DNA from: Tsukamurella pseudospumae
Lineage (GTDB): Bacteria > Actinomycetota > Actinomycetes > Mycobacteriales > Mycobacteriaceae
DNA: 64,000 nt
Direction of reading: 5' to 3'
NCBI RefSeq assembly: GCF_001575205.1
Contig: NZ_LSRE01000044.1
Coordinates: forward strand, 62,001-126,000
The position numbers and the translations under genes are program-made. The notes under the pieces were generated by a model. It was given only the letters and a program-made list of their open reading frames with translations, was not told the DNA's origin and did not search any database. How positions within the stretch are numbered: position 1 is the first letter of the stretch; each line of letters starts with the position of its first letter. Below, one piece after another: positions 8,507-16,202 of this stretch.

Positions 8507-8926
8507 CTACATCGTGAGGTCGGCGCCCAGCCAGTGCTCGGGCTCGAGCACCACGGTCAGGTGCTCCCCCAACTGCCCGAAGGCGAAGTCGAGGTAACCG
8601 TCGAGCGCCGGGCCGGACAGGTAGCGGGCGGCCATCTCGCGGACCTCCTCCTCCGTCGACGTCCTCGACTCGGCGACGGGCCCCTCGACGCTGACGTACA
8701 TCGTGCGGGGTTCGACGGTGTCGACCATCAGGGAGAACCGCCCCGAGGCCTCGAGCGCGCGGGCCTTGCGGGACGTGGGGCCGATCGTGATCCACGGCCG
8801 GCCGCCGGGCTCGTAGGCGTACCAGACGGGCACCGTCAGCGGGCCCCGGCCGGGCTCGGCGACGGAGAACGCGGCGACGTGCGGTTGGGCCAGGAACTGC
8901 TGCTTCTCGGACGTGGAGAGTGCCAT
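8507..8926 (-). CDS. Pyridoxamine 5'-phosphate oxidase-like (PPOX) flavin/F420 protein
   Basis: 139 residues with the split beta-barrel pattern: 'FLAQPHVAAFSVAEPGRGPLTVPVWYAYEPGGRPWITIG' in pattern, 'KARALEASGRFSLMVDT', 'MYVSVEGPV'. These are typical of actinobacterial PPOX-class enzymes that use FMN or F420; the substrate is unknown. It stands alone on the minus strand with its own hairpin terminator. A second, unrelated-length PPOX protein is at 12990-13535. Confidence 0.85.
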   Translation of the reverse strand: MALSTSEKQQFLAQPHVAAFSVAEPGRGPLTVPVWYAYEPGGRPWITIGPTSRKARALEASGRFSLMVDTVEPRTMYVSVEGPVAESRTSTEEEVREMAARYLSGPALDGYLDFAFGQLGEHLTVVLEPEHWLGADLTM

Positions 8927-9064
8927 GTCCCGATGGTGGCAGATCGGGCTGACAACTTCTCGCCGATGAGCGGCGGGTTATCCCGGTCCCGGCGGGGCGC
9001 CATCGCTTCACAGCGCCGCGCTCGCCCGCCCGGGCCGGGTTTCAGGCAGGTCTGAAGTGGACCG

Positions 9065-9580
9065 TCAGCTGACGGCCTGCGAGAGCCAGGTGACCTCGGC
9101 GCCCTGGCCGCCCATGCGGAAGGGCTCGAGCGCGTCGTCCCAGGCGGTGCCGAGGAGCGAGTCCATGGCGGTCTGCATGCCCTCGGGGCCCTGTTCGAGC
9201 ATCATCGAGCGCAGCTGCGCCTCGCCCAGCAGGGTGTCGCCGGACGCGCTCATGGTGCCGCGCCACAGCCCCAGTCCCGGGGCGTAGCAGAACCGCTCAC
9301 CGTCGACCCCCTCGGAGGGGTCCTCGGTGACCTCGAACCTGATGGAGTTCCACTCCCTCAGGGTGTTCGCCATCCGCGCGCCACTGCCGACCGGGCCTAC
9401 CCAGTCGACGACGGCGCGCTGCGTGCCGGGGACGGCCTCCTGCGCGGACCACTTGAGGGTGGCCCGGGCGTCGAGGGTCCTCGACAGTGCCCACTCCACG
9501 TGCGGGCACAGTGCAGCAGGTGCGGCGTGAATCCAGACGACTCCCGTCGTCACCTCTGCAAACTGACTCAGCTGCTGCAT
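9065..9580 (-). CDS. DUF3145 family protein
   Basis: 171 residues. 'TTGVVWIHAAPAALCPHVEWALSR' and 'FEVTEDPSEGVDGERFCYAPGLGLWRG' (patterns) match the actinobacterial DUF3145 family. I chose ATG 9580 because AGAAGG lies seven bases upstream; an in-frame start at 9667 would add 29 residues that look untranslated. No catalytic motif or membrane segment. In Streptomyces a DUF3145 gene is linked to the fab cluster, as I recall, which fits its place near fabD/acpM here. Function unknown. Confidence 0.85.
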   Translation of the reverse strand: MQQLSQFAEVTTGVVWIHAAPAALCPHVEWALSRTLDARATLKWSAQEAVPGTQRAVVDWVGPVGSGARMANTLREWNSIRFEVTEDPSEGVDGERFCYAPGLGLWRGTMSASGDTLLGEAQLRSMMLEQGPEGMQTAMDSLLGTAWDDALEPFRMGGQGAEVTWLSQAVS

Positions 9581-9718
9581 GGTTGCCACCTTCTTCGTTT
9601 CGACGAGGACGTCTTCCCCAAGCCACCTGTCGAGAACGAGCGGAGCTACCAGCTGCTGCTTTATCACATCGATGTAGTTATGAAGCCATTGTGCACCATG
9701 ATGCGCGTGTTGCGCCAG

Positions 9719-10540
9719 TTACACGCCTTGAAGTTCCTGAGAAATCAGCCGGTCGTTGAACTCGGACCACAGCGGCTTCGCCCACGCCCCGAACGGCCGG
9801 TCCGTCAGGATCACCGCTGCGAGCTGCAGGTCCAGGTCGAACCACAGGTACGTCCCCGCCTGTCCGAAGTGCCCGACGGTGCGCGGCGAGTTCCGTGTTC
9901 CCGTCCAGTGCGCGCGCTTGTCGCCCTTCACCTCGAAGCCGAGCCCCCAGGTGTTGTTCGCGAACTTGCCGTAGCCGGGCACGAAGCCCCGCAGGCCCGG
10001 GAAGTGGACGGACAGCGCACCGTCGACGGTGCCGGGGTCGAGCAGGACGGGCGCGGCGACCTCGGCGGCGAAGCGGGTCAGATCGGCCACCGTGGACCGC
10101 GCGCCGTGCCCCGCCGGCCCCGCGAGCTCCGTGTTCCGCATGCCGAGTGGCGCGAACACCGCCTCGCGGAGATAGTCGGGAAAGGGTATTCCGGTCTCGT
10201 GCTCGACCAACTGCGCCAGCAATTCGTAGCCGTAAGAGCTGTATATACGTTGGTTGGCCGGTGGCGCCTGGACGGCGGGAGAATCGAAGGCGACGCCCGA
10301 CGCGTGCGCCAGGAGATGTTCGACGGTGCTCCCCTCCGGCCCGGCGGGTTGCCGCAGCGCGATCGCCTCCTCCTCGACCGCGACCAGGACCCCGTAGGCG
10401 ACGAGAAGCTTGGTGACAGAAGCCAGTTCGTACTGTCGGTCCACATCACCGTAGCTCCCGACGGTGCGCCCGAGGTCGGTGCGCAGCAGTGCGCCCGCCG
10501 CGTTCTCGACGGGCCATTCGGACAATTCCCCGAGGCTCAT
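9719..10540 (-). CDS. Serine hydrolase, beta-lactamase/esterase fold
   Basis: 273 residues of the class C beta-lactamase/DD-peptidase-like fold: SxxK motif in 'LASVTKLLVAYG', a Tyr motif 'YSSYGYELLAQLVE', and the third box 'GHFGQAGTYLWFD'. No signal peptide is seen, so it is probably a cytosolic esterase/hydrolase rather than a drug-inactivating enzyme. Start ATG 10540 has AGGGAG four bases upstream; an in-frame GTG at 10582 adds 14 residues. An A/T-richer 164-base spacer separates it from the divergent secreted-protein gene. Confidence 0.85.
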   Translation of the reverse strand: MSLGELSEWPVENAAGALLRTDLGRTVGSYGDVDRQYELASVTKLLVAYGVLVAVEEEAIALRQPAGPEGSTVEHLLAHASGVAFDSPAVQAPPANQRIYSSYGYELLAQLVEHETGIPFPDYLREAVFAPLGMRNTELAGPAGHGARSTVADLTRFAAEVAAPVLLDPGTVDGALSVHFPGLRGFVPGYGKFANNTWGLGFEVKGDKRAHWTGTRNSPRTVGHFGQAGTYLWFDLDLQLAAVILTDRPFGAWAKPLWSEFNDRLISQELQGV

Positions 10541-10746
10541 TCGCTCCCTTTCACTCGTTGCTCCCACCCTATCGCGAGCCATTCGAGAACTTAGGTTCGG
10601 TCAATAGGAGAGCGAGAAACACTTGACGTCCAACTCTCTAAATTTGCTTTTGCACAATCGCGGATGTTCAAGACTACAACGGTCGTATCCTCAGCGCGGA
10701 TGCGCGATTGCAGCATCTGCATTTCGTCCGAGAGGAACCTCCCACC

Positions 10747-12924
10747 ATGAGTGCGAAGCATCGCAAGGCGTCGAAGCTGGCCGCGAAACGAACCGCCGTC
10801 GCCGCGACCGCAGTCGGCGCCACCGCGGCCGTCGGCCTGATGAGCGCGCCGGCCCAGGCTGCGACCACGCCGCCCAACTACAGCCAGGCGATCAGCGACT
10901 ACTCGCACGCGTTGGACAACTTCCTCAACGCAGCCAACAACGTGAACGGCAGCGCCGGGTCGGTCTGGAATCCGGTTGCCGGACAGACCGGCGGCGTACT
11001 CCCGACGTTCGGGTCGTCGTTCAACAAGGTCGATGTCACGAAGATCTCCAATCTTCCTACTGTGCTCCGAAACCTCGCCGGGTTGAACCTCCCCACCGGA
11101 GTCCCTGGCGTCGTTCCGAACCTCGTCATCCCTGGCGGCTCCCAGATCGACCTATCGAAGGTCTTTCCCACGTCGATGCCAGGCGGAGACCTCTTAAACG
11201 GAGCGGCCGACCTGATCGACGGCGTTCTCACGATTCCGATCGTCGGCGACGCCGTAGCTGGCCTTCCGCCGCTGAGTTCGATCATCTTGGGCCTCGAAGC
11301 AACCCAAAGCAAGTACACAAGCAAGTACACGTGGCCGCTGCTGGGAATGGCCGGCCAGACCAACTTCCTGAACACGTTCGTCAAGACGCCAGACGGCCTG
11401 ACCATCACGCTGCCATCCACTGTGAACATTGGAGGCCTGCCTGTACCGGTCCCCGGCGGTGGACTGCCGTTAAACATTCTCCCAAACGGGAGTCTGCCTT
11501 CCGGCACGGTTTGGATCCCGCAGGGTGATGGCACCTACACCTTCCCTCTTGGCGGGAAGGCAGGCTGGTGGGCTGCGGCCCCCACGGCGGCACTGAAGAT
11601 CCCCGGATGGCTCGGCGGCTCGGAGACCGTGATCTCAGTCCCGATCGGCGCAGCTGGTGTCGAGCTTCCGCTCGGTCTAGCCAAGGCCGGAGTCCTTGGC
11701 GCGAACGTCTTGCTGCCGACGCAGAACGGCGTCTACTCGCCGGTCAGCCTCACCATGACGAACTTCAACTCGATCCTCCCGGTCGGGCTGACCAACATCA
11801 ACGTCACAACCGGCAACTACATCGGCACCAACGGCATCAACGTCAACAACGGCCAGAACCTGATGCTGGTTCAAAACCCGCTCGGCATCCCGCTACCCAT
11901 CCTGTACGGCCTCGGCGGCTTCAACTTCGGCGTCGAAGGGGCGGGCCTTACGTCACCGTCGCTCTTCGGGATCAAGCTGTTCTCGGACGACCTGCTCCAG
12001 GTCGGCACGAAGACCGGCCCCAATACCAGCGCCGGGCTCATCCCGCCCGGGATCCTGCCTACCGATCCGCTGAGCCAGATCACGACCGGCGTACTGTCGC
12101 CGCTGGGCGCCGATTCGATCACGCATCTGATCGGCCTCGACACGGTGATCAAGCCCGTGATGACCGCGTTCGGACCTGTGTACCAGGTGTTCTCCAGCGT
12201 CGCTCTGAAGCCCATCTCCGATCTCGCGACGCAGCAGTACGGTCCGTTCGTCAACGGCTCCGCGTCGCAGCTCCTGGACCTCTCGAAGACGCTGTCGCAG
12301 CAGACCGCGAACCTCCCCGGTGCCCCGAACACCGTGCCCGCTACGGACTCGAGCACACAGAACAAGGGCATCGCACCGCAGGCTCTCGCTGCGCCGGAGC
12401 AGAACCCGGCGAGCAACCTCACACCGATCAACCAGCCCAACCTCGCACGACATTCATTGGATAACGGCGGAACTCCGGTCTCCGCGTTCCTCACCGGCAA
12501 TGGGAGCAACCCCTCAAACACCGACCCCAGCAATGAGCCGGCACCGGTGCCCCCGGCAACCGGGGGCGAAACCACCGGGAGTGGAACGACCGGCGGATCG
12601 AACCTTCCGTCGCACGGTTTGGGTGACCTCCTCGGAGGCATCACCGGCGGGAGCACCGGCGGGAGTGCTGGCGGGAGTGCTGGCGGCGGTACGAACAACA
12701 CTGGTGGCACGAACGTCGGCGGTACGGACAACACCGGTGGCACGAACGGTGGTGGCACAGTCGGCGGTGGCACTGTTGGTGGCGGAACGGTCGGTGGAGG
12801 AGCGGGCGACCTGACGAACACGTCGACGGCCAATGAGCCCAGCACTGTCAGCAGCTCCGACAGCTCCAGCAACACCGGTAGCGACGCCGGCACCGGCAGC
12901 GGCTCGGGGAGCAACGCCGCGTAA
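10747..12924 (+). CDS. Large secreted protein, Gly/Thr/Ser-rich C-terminus, unknown family
   Basis: 725 residues. The N-terminus is a signal peptide: basic start, hydrophobic stretch and AQA-A cleavage at about residue 38. Residues 40-560 are Pro/Gly/Leu/Asn-rich with short repeats such as 'PxLxGLxLPTGVPGVVPNLVIPGG', 'GLPVPVPGGGLPLN' and 'NPLGIPLPILYGLGGFNFG', resembling the valine/leucine-glycine style of mycobacterial cell-wall PE/PPE-like surface proteins, but there is no PE or PPE motif. The last 130 residues are low complexity with GGGTV and GGTN repeats. Codon use is less GC-biased than neighbours. Likely a cell-surface or outer-membrane associated protein; function unknown. Confidence 0.85.
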   Translation: MSAKHRKASKLAAKRTAVAATAVGATAAVGLMSAPAQAATTPPNYSQAISDYSHALDNFLNAANNVNGSAGSVWNPVAGQTGGVLPTFGSSFNKVDVTKISNLPTVLRNLAGLNLPTGVPGVVPNLVIPGGSQIDLSKVFPTSMPGGDLLNGAADLIDGVLTIPIVGDAVAGLPPLSSIILGLEATQSKYTSKYTWPLLGMAGQTNFLNTFVKTPDGLTITLPSTVNIGGLPVPVPGGGLPLNILPNGSLPSGTVWIPQGDGTYTFPLGGKAGWWAAAPTAALKIPGWLGGSETVISVPIGAAGVELPLGLAKAGVLGANVLLPTQNGVYSPVSLTMTNFNSILPVGLTNINVTTGNYIGTNGINVNNGQNLMLVQNPLGIPLPILYGLGGFNFGVEGAGLTSPSLFGIKLFSDDLLQVGTKTGPNTSAGLIPPGILPTDPLSQITTGVLSPLGADSITHLIGLDTVIKPVMTAFGPVYQVFSSVALKPISDLATQQYGPFVNGSASQLLDLSKTLSQQTANLPGAPNTVPATDSSTQNKGIAPQALAAPEQNPASNLTPINQPNLARHSLDNGGTPVSAFLTGNGSNPSNTDPSNEPAPVPPATGGETTGSGTTGGSNLPSHGLGDLLGGITGGSTGGSAGGSAGGGTNNTGGTNVGGTDNTGGTNGGGTVGGGTVGGGTVGGGAGDLTNTSTANEPSTVSSSDSSSNTGSDAGTGSGSGSNAA

Positions 12925-12953
12925 CCCCCTCCCCCACAACCGAACACGACCCA

Positions 12954-12980
12954 CGGCCCGGCAGCTCGACCGCCGGGCCG
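12954..12980. terminator. Hairpin between convergent genes
   Basis: CGGCCCGGC, nine-base loop, GCCGGGCCG in the 65-base gap between the secreted-protein stop (12924) and the stop of the minus-strand PPOX gene (12990). It could serve both strands; no T-run. Confidence 0.5.
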
Positions 12981-12989
12981 TCGGCGTCG

Positions 12990-13535
12990 TTACCGGACGG
13001 GGAGCCCCGTCGGGAATCCGTCGATGCTGTGGACGTTGCGCTCGCGCTGGTACCGCTCCAGCCCCTCGTCGCCCTTGTTCTCGGCCCACGAGTCCATGAG
13101 GGTGCGCTGGCCGTCGTATTCGTAGAGGGGCACGCCGAAGCCGCAGGAGGTCTGCACGAGATCGACCTCCACGTCGAAGATGTTGCGGGCGCCCCGCATC
13201 GGCGGGAAGGAGGCGAGGAGCTCGGGCCAGCCCGGGTCACCGTCGTGCACCGCCCGTGCCGTTCCGTACAGGCGCAAGATGAGGGGCTTGCCCTCGAAGG
13301 CGCAGAACATCAACGTGATCCGCGGGTTCCGCAGCAGGTGGGCGGCCGTCTCGTTGCCGCTGCCGGTGCCGTTGAGCCAGACCACGCGGTTGGGGCCGAC
13401 GATCCGCAGTGAGTCGAGGCCCTTCGGGGAGACGTTGACCCGGCCGTCGGGCGCGGCGGTCGCGACGAAGAACATGTGCTGCTCTTCGATGAACGCCTGC
13501 AATCGCTCACTGATGTGGTCGTACTGGGTCGCCAT
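12990..13535 (-). CDS. Pyridoxamine 5'-phosphate oxidase family protein
   Basis: 181 residues: 'QAFIEEQHMFFVATAAPDGRVNVSPKG', 'RVVWLNGTGSGNETAAHLLRNPRITLMFCAF', 'LRLYGTARAV' (patterns) are the PPOX-type FMN-binding barrel. Longer than the protein at 8507-8926 and not a close paralogue. The ATG at 13535 is preceded by GATACT six bases upstream, a -10-like element that lies inside the 39-bp repeat 13541-13579, so the transcript may be leaderless and promoted from the repeat. Confidence 0.88.
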   Translation of the reverse strand: MATQYDHISERLQAFIEEQHMFFVATAAPDGRVNVSPKGLDSLRIVGPNRVVWLNGTGSGNETAAHLLRNPRITLMFCAFEGKPLILRLYGTARAVHDGDPGWPELLASFPPMRGARNIFDVEVDLVQTSCGFGVPLYEYDGQRTLMDSWAENKGDEGLERYQRERNVHSIDGFPTGLPVR

Positions 13536-13540
13536 CGGTC

Positions 13541-13579
13541 CAGTATCGCGTCGCCGGCGCCCAGCGCCCAGCGGATTTC
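13541..13579. repeat. 39-bp direct repeat, copy 1 (PPOX side)
   Basis: Begins CAGTATCGCGTCGCCGGCGC and ends AGCGGATTTC. Identical base for base to 14467-14505 and in the same orientation, 926 bases apart. On the minus strand it ends with GATACT, a -10-like hexamer, just before the PPOX start. Together the copies bracket the toxin-antitoxin pair. Confidence 0.95.
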
Positions 13580-13619
13580 GAGCCGGAGCCCGAACCGGAC
13601 TCCCACTCGCGGCTCCGGC

Positions 13620-13964
13620 CTACTTCGTCGCATTCGGGTGGCTGGTGTGGACCTGCTCCAGATACACCGTGCGCCCGTCGACGTAAAACCAGATTCGAGC
13701 ATCGCCCTGCTTCGTGGGCTTGTGCTGCCATCTCTCGTGGGCCCGTCCATCCCGAGTGACCGTGCCGAGCGCGCCCTTCAGCGGATAGTTGGTCGGCACG
13801 TTCGCCAGGGGCGTTCGGGTCAGGAAGTCCCAGGTATCGGCCAGCGGACTCCGTATCGTCGCAGCGAGATCCTGCCAACCCTTTCGAGCGTGGGAGGTGG
13901 CGAAACGGATCTCGTACTCAGTCCTCTTCGCCGGCCGGGGCACCAGCTCGCCTTTGCCGGCCAC
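13620..13964 (-). CDS. RelE/HigB-like toxin of a type II toxin-antitoxin pair
   Basis: 114 residues, basic. The core 'YEIRFATSHARKGWQDLAA', a compact helical segment, 'YPLKGALGTVTRDGRAHERWQHKP' and 'ARIWFYVDGRTVYLEQVHTSHPN' (patterns) give the order of a RelE/ParE fold: helix hairpin, then strands ending in V-x-L-x-x-V-H-x-x-H. Proteins of this type cut ribosome-bound mRNA. GTG start overlaps the antitoxin stop by one base (TAGTG), the usual coupled layout. The family call is by eye and by context. Confidence 0.7.
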   Translation of the reverse strand: MAGKGELVPRPAKRTEYEIRFATSHARKGWQDLAATIRSPLADTWDFLTRTPLANVPTNYPLKGALGTVTRDGRAHERWQHKPTKQGDARIWFYVDGRTVYLEQVHTSHPNATK

Positions 13965-14413
13965 TACGGGCGCTCCACAAGTGTGTCGTCCGCGTCATCG
14001 AGCCATTCGTGGTCGGATTGCCCCAGACCGGCAGCGATAGCAGTCGCGGTCTCCTTCCAGGAGGTCAACTCGGAGAGCACCCGATGAGGTTGCTCGGTGG
14101 AGAACGACGCGCGCGCAGCGTCGACCAGGTCCTGCGCACACCTGCTGCGGTCCGCGGCGGACAGGGCGAGCATCCACGGGAACGCCTTCGCCATCCGATC
14201 CGCGAGGGGCCCATCACCGTCCACTGCGACACCGATGAGCTGCGCAGCGAACTCGAGCATGCGTTCGCGCCCGTCCGCCTCTCGCTGAGACATGAGCACG
14301 AGATCCTCCCCGTCACGGCGTGTCACCGTCACCGGATGCCCCTCCGCCTCGGCGAACACCTTGGCCGGGTTCTTACTCAGCTCCGATGATCGTCGGGTAG
14401 CTCGCTCGCTCAT
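13964..14413 (-). CDS. Phd/YefM-type antitoxin
   Basis: 149 residues. N-terminus 'SERATRRSSELSKNPAKVFAEAEGHPVTVTRRDGEDLVLMSQRE' (pattern) is the Phd/YefM DNA-binding fold, in which S-x-N-x-x-x-V-x-x-x-A and V-T-x-R-x-G-x-x-x-V are diagnostic. A long helical C-terminus of about 100 residues is longer than in classic Phd and would wrap the toxin. ATG 14413 is one base after GGAGG; an in-frame GTG at 14449 adds 12 residues. The pair is bracketed by 39-bp repeats, and the upstream repeat copy may supply the promoter. Confidence 0.75.
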   Translation of the reverse strand: MSERATRRSSELSKNPAKVFAEAEGHPVTVTRRDGEDLVLMSQREADGRERMLEFAAQLIGVAVDGDGPLADRMAKAFPWMLALSAADRSRCAQDLVDAARASFSTEQPHRVLSELTSWKETATAIAAGLGQSDHEWLDDADDTLVERP

Positions 14414-14466
14414 ACCTCCACGATATTCGGAACGTGTTCGGAAGTCCACCCGGATTCATGGGGGCT

Positions 14467-14505
14467 CAGTATCGCGTCGCCGGCGCCCAGCGCCCAGCGG
14501 ATTTC
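14467..14505. repeat. 39-bp direct repeat, copy 2 (araC side)
   Basis: Exact copy of 13541-13579. It begins immediately after the TAG stop of the AraC-type gene (14506-14508) and, on the minus strand, ends with GATACT about 50 bases before the antitoxin ATG. Confidence 0.95.
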
Positions 14506-15276
14506 CTACCAGTCGGCGGGTGAATCGCCGACGACCAGCGTCGCACCCGTGCCGAACAACGCGGTGGCGCTGAGCCCGAACATCGCGAGGAACGCGTCGC
14601 TGAAGTGCGACGGAGACGCGAATCCCGCGTCCGCCGCGGCGCGGGTGAGGTCGGCACCGGCGGCGATCGACTCGGCGGCACGCAGCATCCGCATCCACAG
14701 CCGGTACCGCCGGAAGCTGGTCCCCGTCTCCCTGCTGAACAGGCGGAGCACGTACGGCGTCGAGAGGCCCTCCGCCTGCGCGAGGGAGATCGCCGTGCAG
14801 CCGACCGGGTCGGCCCGCACGCGCTCGATCGTGCGCCGGATCCGCGGCTCTGGAGCCGTTCCCTCGCCGAAGGCCGCAGCGCGCAGATCCTTGCCCGACG
14901 GTGCGCCTCCCCCACACAGGCGCAGCAACTCCGCCTCGTGGCGATGGCCGGTCGCGAACACGCCGGGGCGAGTCATCAACACGGTCAGATCGCGCGCCCG
15001 AGCGGCGGTGGCGTCGTTGTAGCAGAACAGGATCCGCGTCCCGGGCTCGGCGAGCACGCGGTGCACGGTGCGCGGCGGCACCAGGACGCTGCGTCCCGTC
15101 ACTGTGTGTGCTCCGACCTCGATCCGGACCGGACCGTCCGCCCCGACCACGAGGCAGTGCACCGAGGTCGAATGCGCCGCGAGCCCGAGCGACGGCCCCA
15201 GGTACAGCGCCGTCGCGGGCGAGACCCACAGCACGCCCGGGACTGCGCACGTTTCCGGAAGCGCGGCGGCGGTCAT
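14506..15276 (-). CDS. AraC-family transcriptional regulator
   Basis: 256 residues. Residues 30-90 form a cupin-like sensor ('SVHCLVVGADGPVRIEVGAHTVTGRSVLVPPRTVHRV' pattern). The C-terminal third holds two helix-turn-helix motifs: 'ISLAQAEGLSTPYVLRLFSRETGTSFRRYRLWMRM' and 'TRAAADAGFASPSHFSDAFLAMFGLSATALFG'. Divergent from a small membrane-protein gene across 48 bases, which is a likely target. Its stop directly abuts the 39-bp repeat. Confidence 0.92.
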   Translation of the reverse strand: MTAAALPETCAVPGVLWVSPATALYLGPSLGLAAHSTSVHCLVVGADGPVRIEVGAHTVTGRSVLVPPRTVHRVLAEPGTRILFCYNDATAARARDLTVLMTRPGVFATGHRHEAELLRLCGGGAPSGKDLRAAAFGEGTAPEPRIRRTIERVRADPVGCTAISLAQAEGLSTPYVLRLFSRETGTSFRRYRLWMRMLRAAESIAAGADLTRAAADAGFASPSHFSDAFLAMFGLSATALFGTGATLVVGDSPADW

Positions 15277-15324
15277 TCTCCGATGCTAGAAGCACCGCAC
15301 ACCGACCACCGGAGGAATCCCACC

Positions 15325-15708
15325 GTGAACACGCACCGACTGCAGCGCACACTCCTCGCCGGCGTGGGGCTCGCGCACCTGCTCCCCAGCGTCGCCGTGC
15401 TCTCCCGTGAGCGCGTCGAGAGCACCTACGGGGTCGCGGTGCCCGACGCCGGCACCGAGCTCCTGCTGCGCCACCGCGCCACCTTCTTCGGGCTGCTCGG
15501 GGCGGCACTCCTGGCCGGAGCCGCGGACACCCGCTACCGCCGACCGGCCCTCGCCGCGGGGACCGTGTCCGTGGGCTCGTTCCTCGCGCTGGCCGGATCC
15601 ATCGGTGCGCCCAGCCCGGAACTGCGGCGCGTCCAACGGATCGACGTGGTCCTCCTCACCGCGCTCGGCGTCGTCGCGGCCTGCGAGGTGGCGCCTCGCG
15701 CGAACTGA
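15325..15708 (+). CDS. Small four-helix membrane protein
   Basis: 127 residues with about four hydrophobic segments ('LLAGVGLAHLLPSVAVL', 'ATFFGLLGAALLAGAA', 'LAAGTVSVGSFLALAGS', 'VVLLTALGVVAACEVA') and a conserved 'ES-TYGV' and 'LLLRHRATFFGLLGA' block. Proteins of this type occur in many actinobacteria and are often wrongly named phosphopantetheine adenylyltransferase; no such motif (HxGH) is present. GTG start 15325 has GGAGGA (15311-15316) at good spacing. Probably regulated by the divergent AraC protein. Function unknown. Confidence 0.8.
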   Translation: MNTHRLQRTLLAGVGLAHLLPSVAVLSRERVESTYGVAVPDAGTELLLRHRATFFGLLGAALLAGAADTRYRRPALAAGTVSVGSFLALAGSIGAPSPELRRVQRIDVVLLTALGVVAACEVAPRAN

Positions 15709-15806
15709 GCCGCGGGAGCCTCTCGGGATCGTGTCGAAGACGGCCGGACAGCTCCGATGTCACACTGAAGGGCCGAGAACCGGCCCTCACGACGGAAGGC
15801 GCAACG

Positions 15807-16202
15807 GTGAAGTACGTGATCCTCATCCACTCGAATCCCCAGCCCTGGGGCCATCCCACGGGCGACTACCTGGCCGAGCACAAGGCGCTTCCGGCCGAGC
15901 AGCGCGAGAAGATGAACGCCGACTTCGAGGATCTGCTCGGACAGATGCAGGAGCGGGGCGAGCTGCTCGGCGGTGAGGCCCTCGGCGACCCGGCGTCGTC
16001 GACGTTGTACCGCTGGGAGGCGGGCGCGCCGACCTCGAGCGACGGTCCCTATGCCGAGAGCAAGGAGCACCTCGCGGGGTTCTTCCTGATCGACGTCGCC
16101 GGACCCGAGCGCGCTCATGAGGTCGCGACCCGGTTCGCCGGCCCCGGCGAGACGGTCGAGTTGCGACCCCTCATGTGGCCCGGAGGCGACGACGACGCAT
16201 GA
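15807..16202 (+). CDS. YciI/DGPF-domain protein paired with an ECF42 sigma factor
   Basis: 131 residues: 'KYVILIHSNPQPWG', 'LYRWEAGAPTSSDGPYAESKEHLAGFFLIDV' (patterns). The DGPYAESKE block is the DGPF signature (YCII-related, PF03795). Genes of this family are regularly next to, and regulated by, ECF42 sigma factors. Its TGA overlaps the sigma-factor ATG (ATGA at 16199-16202), so the two are made together. Enzymatic role unknown. Confidence 0.9.
   Translation: MKYVILIHSNPQPWGHPTGDYLAEHKALPAEQREKMNADFEDLLGQMQERGELLGGEALGDPASSTLYRWEAGAPTSSDGPYAESKEHLAGFFLIDVAGPERAHEVATRFAGPGETVELRPLMWPGGDDDA

Noticed and set aside
9719-10540. Secreted antibiotic beta-lactamase
   Set aside because: No signal peptide or class A motifs (SDN, KTG); it fits cytosolic esterase-like serine hydrolases better.
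10747-12924. PE/PPE family protein
   Set aside because: No PE or PPE N-terminal motif and a classical signal peptide is present.
13541-14505. Insertion sequence with 39-bp target duplication
   Set aside because: No transposase or terminal inverted repeats, and 39 bp is too long for a usual target-site duplication.
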